This document shows positions 16,506 to 26,075 of a stretch of 64,000 nucleotides of DNA, piece after piece (position 1 is the stretch's first letter; every line of letters begins with the position of its first letter). A program made the position numbers and the translations under genes. The notes beneath the pieces are model-generated. The model saw only the letters and a list, made by a program, of their open reading frames with translations. It was not told where the DNA came from and made no database searches. Location: positions 25,050-89,049 of the forward strand of contig JAGCDE010000015.1 of assembly GCA_017651315.1 (NCBI GenBank). The letters run 5' to 3'. Source of the stretch: Bacteroidaceae bacterium. GTDB taxonomy: Bacteria > Bacteroidota > Bacteroidia > Bacteroidales > Bacteroidaceae.

Positions 16506-17374
16506 TTACTGATTCTGTCAAGCAATTCCATTACTCTCGTCAGTTCCGCTCCGTTCCTGAAGGGGATGCTGATGGTTCCCTTGCCGTTCCGGGTGCATTT
16601 GAACCTGACATTGACGCCAAGATATGCTGAGAGGTCTTTACCTAAGTGTGCGAAGGACTCCTCCATCTTGCTGTCGGTTGCCTTCGCCTTTTTGCGGCCT
16701 TCGTTCAGCTGCCTGACCTTCTCCTCGGTCATCCTGACGGAGTAGCCGTATTTCTTCAGTTCGTGGAACAGCCTGAGCTGTTTCACCGGATCCCCGATTG
16801 CCAGCAGTGCACGGGCATGTCCCATATCAATCTCCCTGTTCTTGAGTGCCATCTGAATTTCGGCCGGGAGCTTGAGAAGTCTGATATAGTTGGCGATGGT
16901 GGCCCGGTTCTTGCCTATCCTGCCGCTGAGCTGTTCCTGTGTCATGTCATATACCTCCAGCAGATGCTGGCAGGCAAGAGCCACTTCCATGGAGTTCAGG
17001 TCTTCACGCTGGATGTTCTCTATCAGCGCCATTTCCATGACATTCTCGTCATCGGCTGTCCGGATATAGGCGGGGATGGTCTCCAGACCAGCCATCATGG
17101 CCGCACGGAAACGCCTTTCGCCGGCTATGATCTGATATTCGCTGTCCGACTGCTTTCGGAGTGTGATAGGTTGGATAATGCCTATTTCACGTATGGAATC
17201 CGAGAGCTCGCGTAGGCTTTCCTCGTCAAATTCCCTGCGGGGCTGGTTGGGATTAGCGTGAATACGGTCGAGAGGTATCTCGCTTATCGATGATGAGCCG
17301 GAGGTCCTTACGAGCTCTGTCGAGATGAGTGCGTCAAGACCGCGTCCTAATGCTGATTTCTTGGTGGTTGTCAT
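16502..17374 (-). CDS. parB: Chromosome partitioning protein ParB
   Basis: ParB is a CTP-dependent DNA clamp that loads at parS and spreads near the origin. The 290 residues show the N-terminal ParA-interacting peptide [13 protein letters not shown] (5-17). The ParB/Srx CTPase motifs follow: [24 protein letters not shown] broken around residue 45, and [13 protein letters not shown] (about 85-97). The helix-turn-helix is [20 protein letters not shown] (about 152-171), and the last 45 residues form a dimerisation domain. The Bacteroidota version lies here with parA by a 4-bp overlap. No perfect parS (TGTTTCACGTGAAACA) was found in the window. Confidence 0.96.
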   Translation of the reverse strand: MTTTKKSALGRGLDALISTELVRTSGSSSISEIPLDRIHANPNQPRREFDEESLRELSDSIREIGIIQPITLRKQSDSEYQIIAGERRFRAAMMAGLETIPAYIRTADDENVMEMALIENIQREDLNSMEVALACQHLLEVYDMTQEQLSGRIGKNRATIANYIRLLKLPAEIQMALKNREIDMGHARALLAIGDPVKQLRLFHELKKYGYSVRMTEEKVRQLNEGRKKAKATDSKMEESFAHLGKDLSAYLGVNVRFKCTRNGKGTISIPFRNGAELTRVMELLDRISK

Positions 17375-18141
17375 TTGTTTCCGTTCTTTTTCAGTATTTC
17401 CTGCGCCAGGGCAAGATAGTTCTTTGCACCTCTTGATTCGGCATCGTACATGACGGCGGGCAGCCCATAGCTTGGCGCCTCGCTCAGCTTGACGTTCCTC
17501 GATATTACTGTTTCGAAGACAAGCTCCTGGAAATGTTTCCTCACCTCCTCTATGATCTGGTTGCTTAACCGCAGGCGGGAGTCATACATCGTAAGCAGGA
17601 ATCCCTCTATGTCTAATGACGGATTCAGCTTGGTCTTTATTATCTTGATGGTGTTGAGCAGCTTGCTGATCCCTTCCAGCGCAAAGTATTCGCATTGTAC
17701 GGGAATGATGATAGAATCGGCGGCAGTCAGTGCATTGACGGTTATCAGACCGAGGGAGGGTGAACAGTCTATCAGGATGAAGTCATAGTCATCCCTTATG
17801 GCGGAGAGCATCTTCTTCATGACGGTCTCACGTCCTTCCATATTCATCAGCTCGAGTTCCGCACCGACAAGGTCGATATGCGAAGGCATGATGCAGAGCC
17901 CCTCAATGCAGGACTCCCGTATCGCCTCCCTCGGGTCCCTGCCGTTGACCAGACATTCATAAACGGTACATTCCAGAGACTTGATATCTATCCCGAGACC
18001 GGACGATGCGTTAGCCTGAGGGTCGGCGTCAACGACCAGTACCTTCTTTTCGAATGTGGCGAGCGATGCAGCCAGGTTTATGGTGGTTGTGGTCTTGCCT
18101 ACACCGCCTTTCTGGTTGGCCAAAGCTATGATCTTTCCCAT
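17371..18141 (-). CDS. parA: Chromosome partitioning ATPase ParA
   Basis: This 256-residue Soj/ParA ATPase moves ParB-parS complexes over the nucleoid. It has the deviant Walker [19 protein letters not shown] (about residues 11-28), the A' motif [17 protein letters not shown] (about 34-50), Walker [12 protein letters not shown] (about 121-131) and the conserved [15 protein letters not shown]. It is the first gene of the five-gene operon. A near-consensus -7 box TACCTTTA (18168-18161) lies 20 bp before the ATG and would drive the whole operon through RSH. Confidence 0.97.
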   Translation of the reverse strand: MGKIIALANQKGGVGKTTTTINLAASLATFEKKVLVVDADPQANASSGLGIDIKSLECTVYECLVNGRDPREAIRESCIEGLCIMPSHIDLVGAELELMNMEGRETVMKKMLSAIRDDYDFILIDCSPSLGLITVNALTAADSIIIPVQCEYFALEGISKLLNTIKIIKTKLNPSLDIEGFLLTMYDSRLRLSNQIIEEVRKHFQELVFETVISRNVKLSEAPSYGLPAVMYDAESRGAKNYLALAQEILKKNGNK

Positions 18142-18200
18142 AAGATTTCATTTTAACGCGTAAAGGTAATGGAAAAAAACGGCATTCGGGAAAAATATAC

Positions 18201-18208
18201 TATTTTTG
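18201..18208 (+). promoter_or_regulatory. Promoter -7 box of lpxB
   Basis: TATTTTTG matches TAnnTTTG exactly, 20 bp before the ATG at 18228. No good -33 element is visible. Confidence 0.4.
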
Positions 18209-18227
18209 ACATTGCAACAACCCGTTT

Positions 18228-19358
18228 ATGAAATACTACATCGTAGCAGGAGAGGCATCGGGTGACCTTCATGCCTCCAACCTTATGGAATCCATTCGGA
18301 AAAGGGACCCGGAGGCATCCTTCCGCTGTTTCGGAGGGGAGATGATGCAGGCTGCCGGAGGCACTCTGGTAAAACATTACCGCGAACTCGCGTATATGGG
18401 CGTGTGGCCGGTCATCACCCATATCGGGACTATAATCAGAGGTGCAAGACTCTGTTTCCGTGACCTTTCCGAGTGGAATCCCGATGCTGTCATCCTGGTG
18501 GATTATCCGGGGTTCAACCTCTCTCTGGCCCGCAAGGTGCACAGTAGGCTGCATATCCCTGTCTGGTACTACATCTCTCCCAAGATATGGGCCTGGAAAA
18601 GTTACCGGATCCGCAACATACGTCGTGACGTGGATGAACTGTTCAGCATCCTGCCCTTTGAGGTGGAGTATTTCGGCAGACTGGGTTATCCCGTAAGATA
18701 TGTTGGCAATCCTACTGTCGATGAAGTGAGCGCATATCTGGATTCTCACGGGGAGCCTTCCCTCTTCAAGGGCGAGGAGCGTAAGGTGGTTGCAGTGCTT
18801 GCCGGCAGCCGTCGTCAGGAGGTTTCCCGTAATCTTCCCGTGATGCTGAAGGCTGTGGAGGGACTGGAGAATATTCGGGTGGTGCTGGCCTGTGCACCGT
18901 CAATACCTGCCGGCTTTTATGAGGATATGGTCCGGGGATATGATGTGGAGTGTGTCTATGGTGATACTTACGGTGTCCTGAGGAGCGCGTATGCCGCTCT
19001 TGTGACATCGGGTACAGCCACACTTGAAACCGCCCTCTTCGGTGTCCCGCAGGTGGTATGCTACGGAATGCCTTTAAAGCGGATAGCCGGGTTGATCCGG
19101 CGTTTGTTCCTGAAAACGGATTATGTGTCGCTCGTGAACCTGATTTCCGGTTATGAAGTGGTGCCTGAGCTTGTCGCTGACAGTTTCAGCCTGCGGAATG
19201 TCAGGGAAAGATTCTATCCGTTACTGTCCGACACTCCAGAGAGGCGTGCCCAGCTCGACGGTTATTCCAGAATGAAGGGGATGCTTGGCCCGGCGGGTGC
19301 TCCGGAACATGCCGCAGCACAGATGGCGGGACTGTTAGAATCTGTCCATAGCGATTGA
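18228..19358 (+). CDS. lpxB: Lipid-A-disaccharide synthase
   Basis: LpxB joins UDP-diacylglucosamine and lipid X to form the lipid A disaccharide at the inner face of the inner membrane. The 376-residue length is normal. Family features are MKYYIVAGEASGDLHASNL (1-19, with the conserved GEASGD), FRCFGGEMMQAAG, VDYPGFNLSLA and YYISPKIWAWK. Near the C-terminus is the nucleotide-sugar region ALVTSGTATLETALFGVPQVVCY (about 255-277, split by reading). The gene is divergent from parA. Its last 24 bp overlap the 3' end of cdsA on the other strand. Confidence 0.97.
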   Translation: MKYYIVAGEASGDLHASNLMESIRKRDPEASFRCFGGEMMQAAGGTLVKHYRELAYMGVWPVITHIGTIIRGARLCFRDLSEWNPDAVILVDYPGFNLSLARKVHSRLHIPVWYYISPKIWAWKSYRIRNIRRDVDELFSILPFEVEYFGRLGYPVRYVGNPTVDEVSAYLDSHGEPSLFKGEERKVVAVLAGSRRQEVSRNLPVMLKAVEGLENIRVVLACAPSIPAGFYEDMVRGYDVECVYGDTYGVLRSAYAALVTSGTATLETALFGVPQVVCYGMPLKRIAGLIRRLFLKTDYVSLVNLISGYEVVPELVADSFSLRNVRERFYPLLSDTPERRAQLDGYSRMKGMLGPAGAPEHAAAQMAGLLESVHSD

Positions 19359-20177
19359 GAGCCAGACCACTGTGGCCGGGATGGCCAGCAGAGCGCTGTC
19401 AAAACGGTCCAGCATACCTCCGTGTCCGGGCAGGATCCTGCCGGAATCCTTAATACCCATCTCACGTTTCATCAGCGACTCAATCAGGTCGCCCCATGTT
19501 CCGAACAGCACTACGATGAATGCCATTCCTATCCAAACCCATGCCGGCATGAAACTGTACCAGTCAGGGAGGAACCGATGGAGCAGGAATGCTGCGAGCA
19601 TGGTCAGAAGTGCGCCTCCGATAGAACCTTCCCAGGTCTTTTTGGGCGAAATCCTCTCAAATAGCTTGTGCCTGCCTATGGTACATCCGGTGCAGTAGGC
19701 CCCCACGTCATTGCACCACAGGAACACGAACAGGGTAAGAGGAATGACGGGACTGTAGCCTGTGTCAGGCCCGTTGACATTGAAAGCGAGCATTGATGTC
19801 AGCGCAAAAGGCAACGCTATGTAGATGACAGGGAAGAGCGTATGTACCCAGTCGTTGATGGGACTTGGCTTCCTGGAGTATAACTCACGCACCATAATCA
19901 CTATAAGGGTGAATATGAACGGAAGGAACAGGATGGCACCTCTTTGCATCACAGTCATGCCTACTATTGCGGCATAGAAGGTGAAAGCGGCCACAACAGC
20001 CCACAGGCGGCTGACATTCGCGTTCCTGTATCTGTTGGCAAGTCCTGTGTATTCCAATGTGGACAGAATGGTACAGACCGCAAACAGTCCTATGAACCAG
20101 GGCGCGCCTTTCAGGATGCAGAACAGCATTATGAAGGCGAACACTACGGCTGTGATAGTCCTTATGAGGAAGTTCAT
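19335..20177 (-). CDS. cdsA: Phosphatidate cytidylyltransferase
   Basis: CdsA makes CDP-diacylglycerol from phosphatidate and CTP for phospholipid synthesis in the inner membrane. The 280 residues contain about eight hydrophobic segments and end with the family signature MKREMGIKDSGRILPGHGG followed by MLDRFDSALLA (about 234-263). It is the third gene of a leftward set rsfS-ftsH-cdsA. The 46-bp gap to ftsH holds a solitary AAACAGATTCT motif of the dispersed repeat family. Convergent with lpxB by a 24-bp overlap. Confidence 0.95.
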   Translation of the reverse strand: MNFLIRTITAVVFAFIMLFCILKGAPWFIGLFAVCTILSTLEYTGLANRYRNANVSRLWAVVAAFTFYAAIVGMTVMQRGAILFLPFIFTLIVIMVRELYSRKPSPINDWVHTLFPVIYIALPFALTSMLAFNVNGPDTGYSPVIPLTLFVFLWCNDVGAYCTGCTIGRHKLFERISPKKTWEGSIGGALLTMLAAFLLHRFLPDWYSFMPAWVWIGMAFIVVLFGTWGDLIESLMKREMGIKDSGRILPGHGGMLDRFDSALLAIPATVVWLSIAMDRF

Positions 20178-20198
20178 AATCTACTTTATGTTTATGGA

Positions 20199-20220
20199 GT
20201 AAATAAACAGATTCTGAATC
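20199..20220. repeat. AAACAGATTCT motif between ftsH and cdsA
   Basis: TAAACAGATTCTGAATCC matches the outer part of the dispersed element's right end and contains its own short palindrome (GATTCTGAATC). It may be a relic of the element family; too short to be sure. Confidence 0.3.
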
Positions 20221-20223
20221 CGG

Positions 20224-22200
20224 TTATGGTTCTACTTTGTCGTGGTTTTCAACGACAGAAGCTGGTTCTGAAGACTTTTTCCCGTCTTCGAGAATCTCCT
20301 CGCTTCGGGATGCCCACGGGCGTTTGCCGAAAATCCTCTCCACATCCTCGGCCATGATGACTTCGCGTTCTATCAGGAGCTGAGCCAGCCGGTGATGTCC
20401 CTCCTCATGCTCAAGCAGTATCTTCTTGCCGCGTTCATACTGCTCGTTTATCAGTTTCTTGACCTCCTCGTCAATCAGCTCGGCTGTCTTGTCGGAGTAG
20501 GGTTTCTGGAAGGCGTATTCATCGGTGCTGCTGTAGTAGCACAGGTTGGCCAGCCTGTCGCTCATGCCGGCGTATGCAATCATGCCGTAGGCCTGCTTGG
20601 TCACGCGCTCCAGGTCATTCATGGCTCCTGTGGAGATATGCCCGGTGAACAGCTCCTCGGCGGCACGTCCGCCTAATGTGGCGCACATCTCGTCAAGCAT
20701 CTGCTCCTTTGTGGTTATCTGACGCTCCTCAGGCAGATACCAGGCTGCACCGAGAGCCCGTCCGCGCGGCACTATGGTCACCTTGATGAGCGGGTTGGCG
20801 TACTCCAGGAACCATGAGAGCGTGGCGTGTCCGGCTTCATGGAGGGCTATGGTACGCTTCTCGTCGGCTGTAAGTACCTTGGTCTTCTTCTCGAGTCCGC
20901 CCACGATACGGTCCACAGCGGAGAGGAAATCATCCTTTTCCACTTTCTTCTTGTTGTGGCGGGCGGCAATCAGGGCTGCCTCGTTGCATACGTTCGCGAT
21001 ATCGGCACCGGAGAATCCGGGAGTCTGGCGGGCCAGCAGATCCACATCCACATCCTTGCTCAGCTTGATGTTACGGAGGTGTACCCCGAACACAGCCTTG
21101 CGCTCGTTCAGGTCTGGCAGGTCCAGGTGTATCTGACGGTCGAAACGTCCTGCACGAAGCAACGCCTTGTCCAGTATATCCACGCGGTTGGTGGCAGCGA
21201 GTATGATCACACCGCTGTTTGTGCCGAATCCGTCCATTTCAGTGAGCAGCTGGTTCAGGGTGTTCTCCCGTTCGTCATTGCCACCCATTGCGGGGTTCTT
21301 GCCACGGGCGCGGCCAACTGCATCGATCTCGTCAATGAATATTATGCAAGGTGCCTTCTCCTTTGCCTGACGGAACAGGTCACGTACTCTCGATGCCCCC
21401 ACACCCACGAACATCTCCACGAAATCGGAGCCGGAGAGTGAGAAGAACGGGACATCGGCCTCACCTGCCACGGCTTTGGCCAGCAGGGTCTTGCCGGTTC
21501 CGGGAGGGCCTACCAGCAGGGCTCCTTTCGGTATCTTGCCGCCCAGGTCGGTATATTTCTTAGGGTTCTTGAGGAACTCCACAATCTCCTCAACTTCGGT
21601 CTTTGCCTCGGCCTGTCCTGCCACATCCTTGAATGTGACACGGTCAGAACTGCCTTTCTCATAGACCTTGGCCTTTGATTTGCCAACGCTGAAGACTCCT
21701 CCTCCCGGAGCGCCTGAACCTCCGTTAATATGACGTGTCATGAGTATCCAGAAGAGTATAAGAAGCGCGAAGGGGAGGATGCTGATGAGAATCTCCATCA
21801 TGGTATGGGATTTCTTCTCATATTCCACGTCGCCGCTGAAGGTGCCTGCCTCCTGGGACATGTCGATAAACTCCTGCAGATTGTCCAGCGAGCCTACTCC
21901 AACCGTGAGCATAGGCTTGGAGAACGGTTGTGTGTATGATACATCGGGGAACACGTACTTGACTGAGTCCGGTTTGATGTACATGTCCATGACTCCGAGG
22001 TTAGGATATACCACGAGCCTGCTCACATAGCCGCGTTCCATGTAGTTCCTGAAATCGGTATAGGATGCCTTGCCGGTCAGACCGGAACCATCCTCCTTGC
22101 TGAAGAACAGTATATATCCGAATCCTATAAAAAGTATGATATACAGCCACGATTGAAGTCTCGGCCCTTTCTTTTGCTTGTTGTCTTTGATGTCAGCCAT
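20224..22200 (-). CDS. ftsH: ATP-dependent zinc metalloprotease FtsH
   Basis: This membrane AAA+ protease degrades misassembled membrane proteins and short-lived regulators. At 658 residues it is typical. It has two membrane helices ([17 protein letters not shown] near 16-33 and [18 protein letters not shown] near 132-150) flanking a periplasmic domain. The AAA motor shows Walker [19 protein letters not shown] (about 228-245), Walker [13 protein letters not shown] (about 287-298) and the [23 protein letters not shown]. The peptidase zinc site is [12 protein letters not shown] (about 450). rsfS lies 59 bp upstream. The leader carries ATTTAAACAGATACTTGG directly before the ATG. Confidence 0.98.
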   Translation of the reverse strand: MADIKDNKQKKGPRLQSWLYIILFIGFGYILFFSKEDGSGLTGKASYTDFRNYMERGYVSRLVVYPNLGVMDMYIKPDSVKYVFPDVSYTQPFSKPMLTVGVGSLDNLQEFIDMSQEAGTFSGDVEYEKKSHTMMEILISILPFALLILFWILMTRHINGGSGAPGGGVFSVGKSKAKVYEKGSSDRVTFKDVAGQAEAKTEVEEIVEFLKNPKKYTDLGGKIPKGALLVGPPGTGKTLLAKAVAGEADVPFFSLSGSDFVEMFVGVGASRVRDLFRQAKEKAPCIIFIDEIDAVGRARGKNPAMGGNDERENTLNQLLTEMDGFGTNSGVIILAATNRVDILDKALLRAGRFDRQIHLDLPDLNERKAVFGVHLRNIKLSKDVDVDLLARQTPGFSGADIANVCNEAALIAARHNKKKVEKDDFLSAVDRIVGGLEKKTKVLTADEKRTIALHEAGHATLSWFLEYANPLIKVTIVPRGRALGAAWYLPEERQITTKEQMLDEMCATLGGRAAEELFTGHISTGAMNDLERVTKQAYGMIAYAGMSDRLANLCYYSSTDEYAFQKPYSDKTAELIDEEVKKLINEQYERGKKILLEHEEGHHRLAQLLIEREVIMAEDVERIFGKRPWASRSEEILEDGKKSSEPASVVENHDKVEP

Positions 22201-22259
22201 ATTTAAACAGATACTTGGTCATTATGGGAAAAAACATGTCAAGGTGTCAGTGTGTCAGT

Positions 22260-22625
22260 TCAGAGTAAATCAGGAATCTCTTCCAGTCTGGCATCGGCCC
22301 ACAGGTGCTCCAGGTCATAGAATCTTCTCAGCTCTGGAACGAAAATGTGCACCATCACGTCACCGTAGTCCATTGCGATCCAGTGGGCGAACCTGGTCCC
22401 TTCGGTGAAATCGGGCTTACGCTGCTCATTTATGCGGACTGTCTCCCGTATGGAGTCATGTATTGCTGTCGTCTGGTTTGGGGTGCCTCCTTCACAGATA
22501 ACGAAATACCTGCATATGGTGTCCTCAATGCCTGTGAGGTCCACAATGGTGATCTTTTCGCCTTTCCTTTCCCGGATGCCTTCCACTATGCTGTTCAGAA
22601 TACTTTCTCTCTTCTTTTTCGCCAT
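22260..22625 (-). CDS. rsfS: Ribosomal silencing factor RsfS
   Basis: RsfS (Iojap family) binds L14 on the 50S subunit and blocks subunit joining under poor nutrition. The 121 residues show the family pattern: LNSIVEGIRERKGEKITIVDLTGIEDTICRYFVICEG in two parts (residues 9-45), the conserved TEGTRFAHWIAMDYGDVMVHIF (about 77-98) and YDLEHLWADA near the C-terminus. It is first in the rsfS-ftsH-cdsA run. Confidence 0.95.
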   Translation of the reverse strand: MAKKKRESILNSIVEGIRERKGEKITIVDLTGIEDTICRYFVICEGGTPNQTTAIHDSIRETVRINEQRKPDFTEGTRFAHWIAMDYGDVMVHIFVPELRRFYDLEHLWADARLEEIPDLL

Positions 22626-22651
22626 TTATCGTATTGTGAGGTTGTTTTGTG

Positions 22652-22659
22652 CAAAAGTA
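22652..22659 (-). promoter_or_regulatory. Promoter -7 box of rsfS
   Basis: Leftward, TACTTTTG is an exact -7 match 27 bp before the rsfS ATG; no clear -33 element is seen. Confidence 0.5.
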
Positions 22660-22764
22660 ATGAAAAAGTTCCACCGGATTCTGAATACACCTTTTTTAAT
22701 AGTAACTTATACAGCCTGTGATTCACTTTTCCTGAAATAAGGAAGCAAAAAAGATGCCAAAAGA

Positions 22765-22794
22765 TTTGGATACCGGAAAAAAGCTGTATATTTG
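22765..22794 (+). promoter_or_regulatory. Promoter of tRNA-Gln
   Basis: TTTG (22765-22768) and TATATTTG (22787-22794) are 18 bp apart, an exact match to the Bacteroidota promoter pattern, and the tRNA begins 22 bp later. Confidence 0.75.
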
Positions 22795-22816
22795 CACCGC
22801 TTTTCAGCAAATGCAT

Positions 22817-22887
22817 TGGGCTATGGTGTAATGGTAACACTGCAGATTCTGGTCCTGCCTTTCCTGGTTCGAGTCCGGGTAGCCCAG
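22817..22887 (+). tRNA. tRNA-Gln (anticodon CTG)
   Basis: A 71-nt cloverleaf with acceptor TGGGCTA/TAGCCCA and discriminator G. The anticodon stem is GCAGA/CCTGC (the last pair is an A-C mismatch) with loop TTCTGGT, which gives CTG at 34-36. The T-arm contains GGTTCGAGTCC. CCA is not encoded. Confidence 0.9.
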
Positions 22888-22889
22888 CA

Positions 22890-22923
22890 AAAAAGAGAGA
22901 TGCGGATGCGTCTCTCTTTTTTT
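22890..22923 (+). terminator. Terminator of tRNA-Gln
   Basis: AAAAAGAGAGA pairs with TCTCTCTTTTT around a short loop, followed by a T run. It is symmetric and may also serve the leftward meaB message. Confidence 0.8.
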
Positions 22924-22937
22924 ATTGGCTCACCCGT

Positions 22938-24065
22938 TTATCGGCCTACCTGCGCTCCTCCGGAATGAGAATTTGTTTTTCTGTCGTAGTAGAGATCCAG
23001 GAGCTTGTGGGCGGCGGCGAATGAGGTCTGCTGGCCTCCCAGGACCTGGGCCTCAAACTCAGGGAGCCTGGCGGCTATCTCAGGGTTGTTGTAGAATCCG
23101 TTCCTGAGGGACTCGTTTATGCTCTCATACATCCAGTATTTGGCCTGTTCGTTGCGGCGGTACTGGAAATAACCGTTCTGCCTGACAAAGTCCATGTAGG
23201 CCCAGACCATATCCCACACCTCCTTTATCTTGTACTCGTAGAATCCGGAGTATGTGATGACCTGCGGGGTCCAGCCGCTCTCCGATGGCGGGAACAGATG
23301 CAGGGCGTTACGGAACGAGCTGGCGGCCAGTTCGGCCTTTGGGGCGTTGTCACCATCGGCCTTGTTGATTATTATGCCGTCGGCCATCTCCATTATGCCG
23401 CGCTTTATTCCCTGCAGCTCATCGCCGGTTCCGGCCAGCTGGATGAGCAGGAAGAAATCCACCATTGAGTGGACTGCGGTCTCGCTCTGCCCCACGCCTA
23501 CGGTCTCCACAAATATCTTGTCAAAGCCAGCGGCCTCGCACAGTACTATGGTCTCGCGGGTCTTTCGGGCCACTCCGCCTAATGAGCCGGCCGACGGGCT
23601 GGGGCGGATGAAGGCCTTTGGATGCACCGACAGACGTTCCATGCGGGTCTTGTCGCCTAATATGCTCCCTTTGGTGCGCTCTGAGCTTGGATCGATGGCC
23701 AGGACGGCCAGCTTGCCGCCCTCCTTGAGCACATGCAGGCCGAATGCGTCGATGCTGGTGCTTTTTCCGGCTCCGGGAACACCACTGATGCCTATGCGGA
23801 CAGAGTTACCTGCGTATGGAAGGCATTTCTCTATGACCTCTTGTGCAATGGCCTGATGCTCAGGCTTGAGGCTCTCCACAAGAGTTACAGCCTGGCTGAG
23901 AACAGTCACGTTGCCTTTCACTATGCCGTCCACATACTCCTGGACCGACAGGTTCGGGCGGTGGGCATGATGGTTCCTGAAATAGGGGTTGACTGAGCCG
24001 GGGCTTATGACTCCGCTGTTCACGGTCAGTCCTTTGAATTCATCGCTGTTTTCGGGATGTTCCAT
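22938..24065 (-). CDS. meaB: Methylmalonyl-CoA mutase-associated GTPase MeaB
   Basis: MeaB (ArgK family) is the G3E GTPase chaperone that loads and protects the B12 cofactor of methylmalonyl-CoA mutase, part of the Bacteroidota succinate-to-propionate route. The 375 residues show a P-loop GISGVPGAGKSTSIDAFG (about 93-110), LAIDPSSERTKGSILGDKTRM with the DxSS and GDKTRM motifs (about 122-142), ETVGVGQSE (switch region), and NKADGD as the G4 motif (about 235). The mutase subunits are not in the window; in many Bacteroidales they lie elsewhere. The UPF0104 gene is 12 bp upstream and likely co-transcribed. Confidence 0.95.
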   Translation of the reverse strand: MEHPENSDEFKGLTVNSGVISPGSVNPYFRNHHAHRPNLSVQEYVDGIVKGNVTVLSQAVTLVESLKPEHQAIAQEVIEKCLPYAGNSVRIGISGVPGAGKSTSIDAFGLHVLKEGGKLAVLAIDPSSERTKGSILGDKTRMERLSVHPKAFIRPSPSAGSLGGVARKTRETIVLCEAAGFDKIFVETVGVGQSETAVHSMVDFFLLIQLAGTGDELQGIKRGIMEMADGIIINKADGDNAPKAELAASSFRNALHLFPPSESGWTPQVITYSGFYEYKIKEVWDMVWAYMDFVRQNGYFQYRRNEQAKYWMYESINESLRNGFYNNPEIAARLPEFEAQVLGGQQTSFAAAHKLLDLYYDRKTNSHSGGAQVGR

Positions 24066-24077
24066 TGAGGTGAGAGG

Positions 24078-25091
24078 TTATGGTCGGGAGGCGGCACTCC
24101 GGCCGTCACGGTGAATAAGCTTGAGGGCAATCCAGGCTATTAACCCGCAGAGCAGGTAAATCATGGTCTGGCAGAAATGGAGCACGAACGACATTATCTG
24201 AGCCTCGTTTGTCCTGGCGCCGTAAATGCCCAGCATCTTGACGATGGCCAGGTTCCAGGGGCCGGCTCCGTTTGGTGTGGGTACCAGTACCGCCACGCTG
24301 CTGGCTGCAAAGCAGGCCAGCCCGCCCACGGGACCGACTGCGGCGGTTGACGGCAGGCAGTAGAATGCCAGGTATAGTTCCAGATAGTAGCATATCCAGA
24401 TTCCTGTCGAGTAGGCAAGGAACAGTGGCAGACGCTTTATCTGCCTGAGGGACAGGAATCCTTCCCAGAATCCGCGGATAAAGCTCTTTACCTTGTCCCA
24501 CAGGCGGAACCTGACGCATATCCGCCAGCAGATGACTACAAGCAGTATGGTTCCTGCTGTCCAGAACCAGAACCTGGGGCTCTGCAGCAGAGGTATGCTC
24601 TCTGTTGCGGGGGCAGCCAGATCGGCATCGGTGGGGGTTAGCAGCAGTTGGAACTCGTTCCATGATACCAGTATGCCGGCCACTACGATAAGGCCCAGCA
24701 ATACGGCATCGACCACACGCTCGGCCACCAGAGTGCCCAGGCCTTTGCTGAAAGGCACGCCGGCATTCTGCTCCAGCATGCCGCAGCGGCATATCTCGCC
24801 CACACGGGGTATGATTATGTTGGCGGCATAACCTGTGAATACGGTCAGGACAGTATCTTTCCTGGGGACATCATAGCCTATAGGTTCAAGAAGCAGGTTC
24901 CAGCGCAGGCCACGGAACAGAGGACCGAGTGCGCTGAATGAAAGCGCTGCGATAAGCCAGCCCCACCGGATGCTGTGCATATCGGTCCGGAACCGGCTGA
25001 AATCGTAGTCCCGGTAGGTGAAATATAGCACCACTGCCGATATGATCAACGGGATGGCTATCTTGAGCGTGGTCGAAGTAATCTTTTTCAT
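24078..25091 (-). CDS. UPF0104 / lysylphosphatidylglycerol synthase-type membrane protein
   Basis: This 337-residue integral membrane protein has about eight helices. Among them are LKIAIPLIISAVVLYFTY (9-26), VVDAVLLGLIVVAGILVSW and WTAGTILLVVICWRI. Conserved family patterns are FRGLRWNLLLEPIG (about 59), IIPRVGEICRCGMLEQNAGVPF (about 92) and VPTPNGAGPWNLAIVKM (about 270). It matches the transmembrane half of MprF/AglD-like flippases and has no aminoacyl-transfer domain. A role in moving lipids is a guess from the family. The ATG at 25091 is chosen because the first helix follows; the frame is open upstream to 25163. Confidence 0.85.
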   Translation of the reverse strand: MKKITSTTLKIAIPLIISAVVLYFTYRDYDFSRFRTDMHSIRWGWLIAALSFSALGPLFRGLRWNLLLEPIGYDVPRKDTVLTVFTGYAANIIIPRVGEICRCGMLEQNAGVPFSKGLGTLVAERVVDAVLLGLIVVAGILVSWNEFQLLLTPTDADLAAPATESIPLLQSPRFWFWTAGTILLVVICWRICVRFRLWDKVKSFIRGFWEGFLSLRQIKRLPLFLAYSTGIWICYYLELYLAFYCLPSTAAVGPVGGLACFAASSVAVLVPTPNGAGPWNLAIVKMLGIYGARTNEAQIMSFVLHFCQTMIYLLCGLIAWIALKLIHRDGRSAASRP

Positions 25092-25123
25092 TATATGGTG
25101 TTCACCTTTCGGATGATTTTGCC

Positions 25124-25175
25124 TACCTTTGCCATACGAATGTGGCGGGAGGTCAGCATTCAAACGGCAAATATA
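25124..25175. promoter_or_regulatory. Facing promoters between the UPF0104 gene and rsmA
   Basis: TACCTTTG (25124-25131) reads rightward toward rsmA and TATATTTG (25175-25168) reads leftward toward the UPF0104 gene. If both are used, the two 5' leaders would overlap by about 20 nt. The leftward box is about 75 bp before its ATG, the rightward one about 95 bp before its ATG. Confidence 0.5.
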
Positions 25176-25225
25176 CTATTTTTTTGCCTTTCTGTAATCC
25201 AAAATACTCTATATGGACGACGTTG

Positions 25226-25999
25226 ATGCGGACAGTAAGACCGAAAAAGGCATTAGGCCAACATTTCCTGAGGGATATGGATATCGCTCAGCGTATAGCC
25301 GGCACTGTTGATGCACGCGCCGACCTTCCGATTCTTGAAATAGGACCCGGAACAGGGGTTCTTACACAATTCCTGAGTCAGAGAGACCGTGAACTGAAGG
25401 TTGTTGAGATAGATGCCGAATCCGTTGCCTATCTGCATGAGAACTATCCATCCCTGCACGTGATTGAGGGCGATTTCCTCAGAATGGACCTTCATGAGGT
25501 TTTTGGCGGCCGCCAGTTCGTCCTGACAGGAAACTATCCGTACAACATATCCAGCCAGATATTCTTCAGGATGCTGGAGAATAAGGAGCTGATACCGTGC
25601 TGTACGGGAATGCTGCAGCGTGAGGTGGCGCAGCGCATCTGCTCCGGTCCCGGCAACAAGGATTACGGTATATTGAGCGTTTTCATCCAGGCGTGGTATG
25701 ATACCGAATATCTGTTTACCGTGAACGAGAATGTGTTTGATCCGCCTCCGAAGGTCAAGAGCGCGGTGATACGGCTTACCCGAAACTCACGTGTCACACT
25801 GGGCTGCAATGAGCAACTGTTCCGCAAGGTGGTAAAGTGCGCATTCGGTATGCGCCGCAAGATGTTGCGCAATTCACTCAGGCAGGTCTATGAACGCGAT
25901 GTCCCTCTACCGGCGGACTGTCCGTATCCGGACAAACGTCCCGAGCAGTTGTCTGTCGTGGATTTCATCCGCCTGACCAACATGATTGAGGGCAGTTGA
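25226..25999 (+). CDS. rsmA: 16S rRNA (adenine1518/1519-N6)-dimethyltransferase
   Basis: RsmA (KsgA) dimethylates two adenines in helix 45 of 16S rRNA late in 30S assembly. The 257 residues begin with the family start MRTVRPKKALGQHFLRD. The SAM-binding motif is ILEIGPGTGVLTQFLSQ (about 37-53), with VEIDAESVAYL next. The catalytic motif is LTGNYPYNISSQIFF (NYPY, about 107). The C-terminal domain includes CAFGMRRKMLRNSL. The ATG at 25226 is preferred over in-frame codons upstream because it gives the conserved N-terminus. Confidence 0.97.
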   Translation: MRTVRPKKALGQHFLRDMDIAQRIAGTVDARADLPILEIGPGTGVLTQFLSQRDRELKVVEIDAESVAYLHENYPSLHVIEGDFLRMDLHEVFGGRQFVLTGNYPYNISSQIFFRMLENKELIPCCTGMLQREVAQRICSGPGNKDYGILSVFIQAWYDTEYLFTVNENVFDPPPKVKSAVIRLTRNSRVTLGCNEQLFRKVVKCAFGMRRKMLRNSLRQVYERDVPLPADCPYPDKRPEQLSVVDFIRLTNMIEGS

Positions 26000-26075
26000 C
26001 CCAAGGGTAACCATAGAGAAAATTAACGGATTCTAAGACAGGCCAGACTTCAATGGCCGCAATATTCAGAGAACA

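Noticed and set aside
24106-24792. A 228-codon frame overlapping the UPF0104 gene
   Set aside because: It is the same strand in another frame of a membrane protein gene, and its translation is Arg/Pro/His-rich without domains.
26041-26058. Magnesium-sensing leader before mgtE
   Set aside because: Only a 5-bp hairpin is present in a 76-bp gap, far too short for a known Mg2+ riboswitch.
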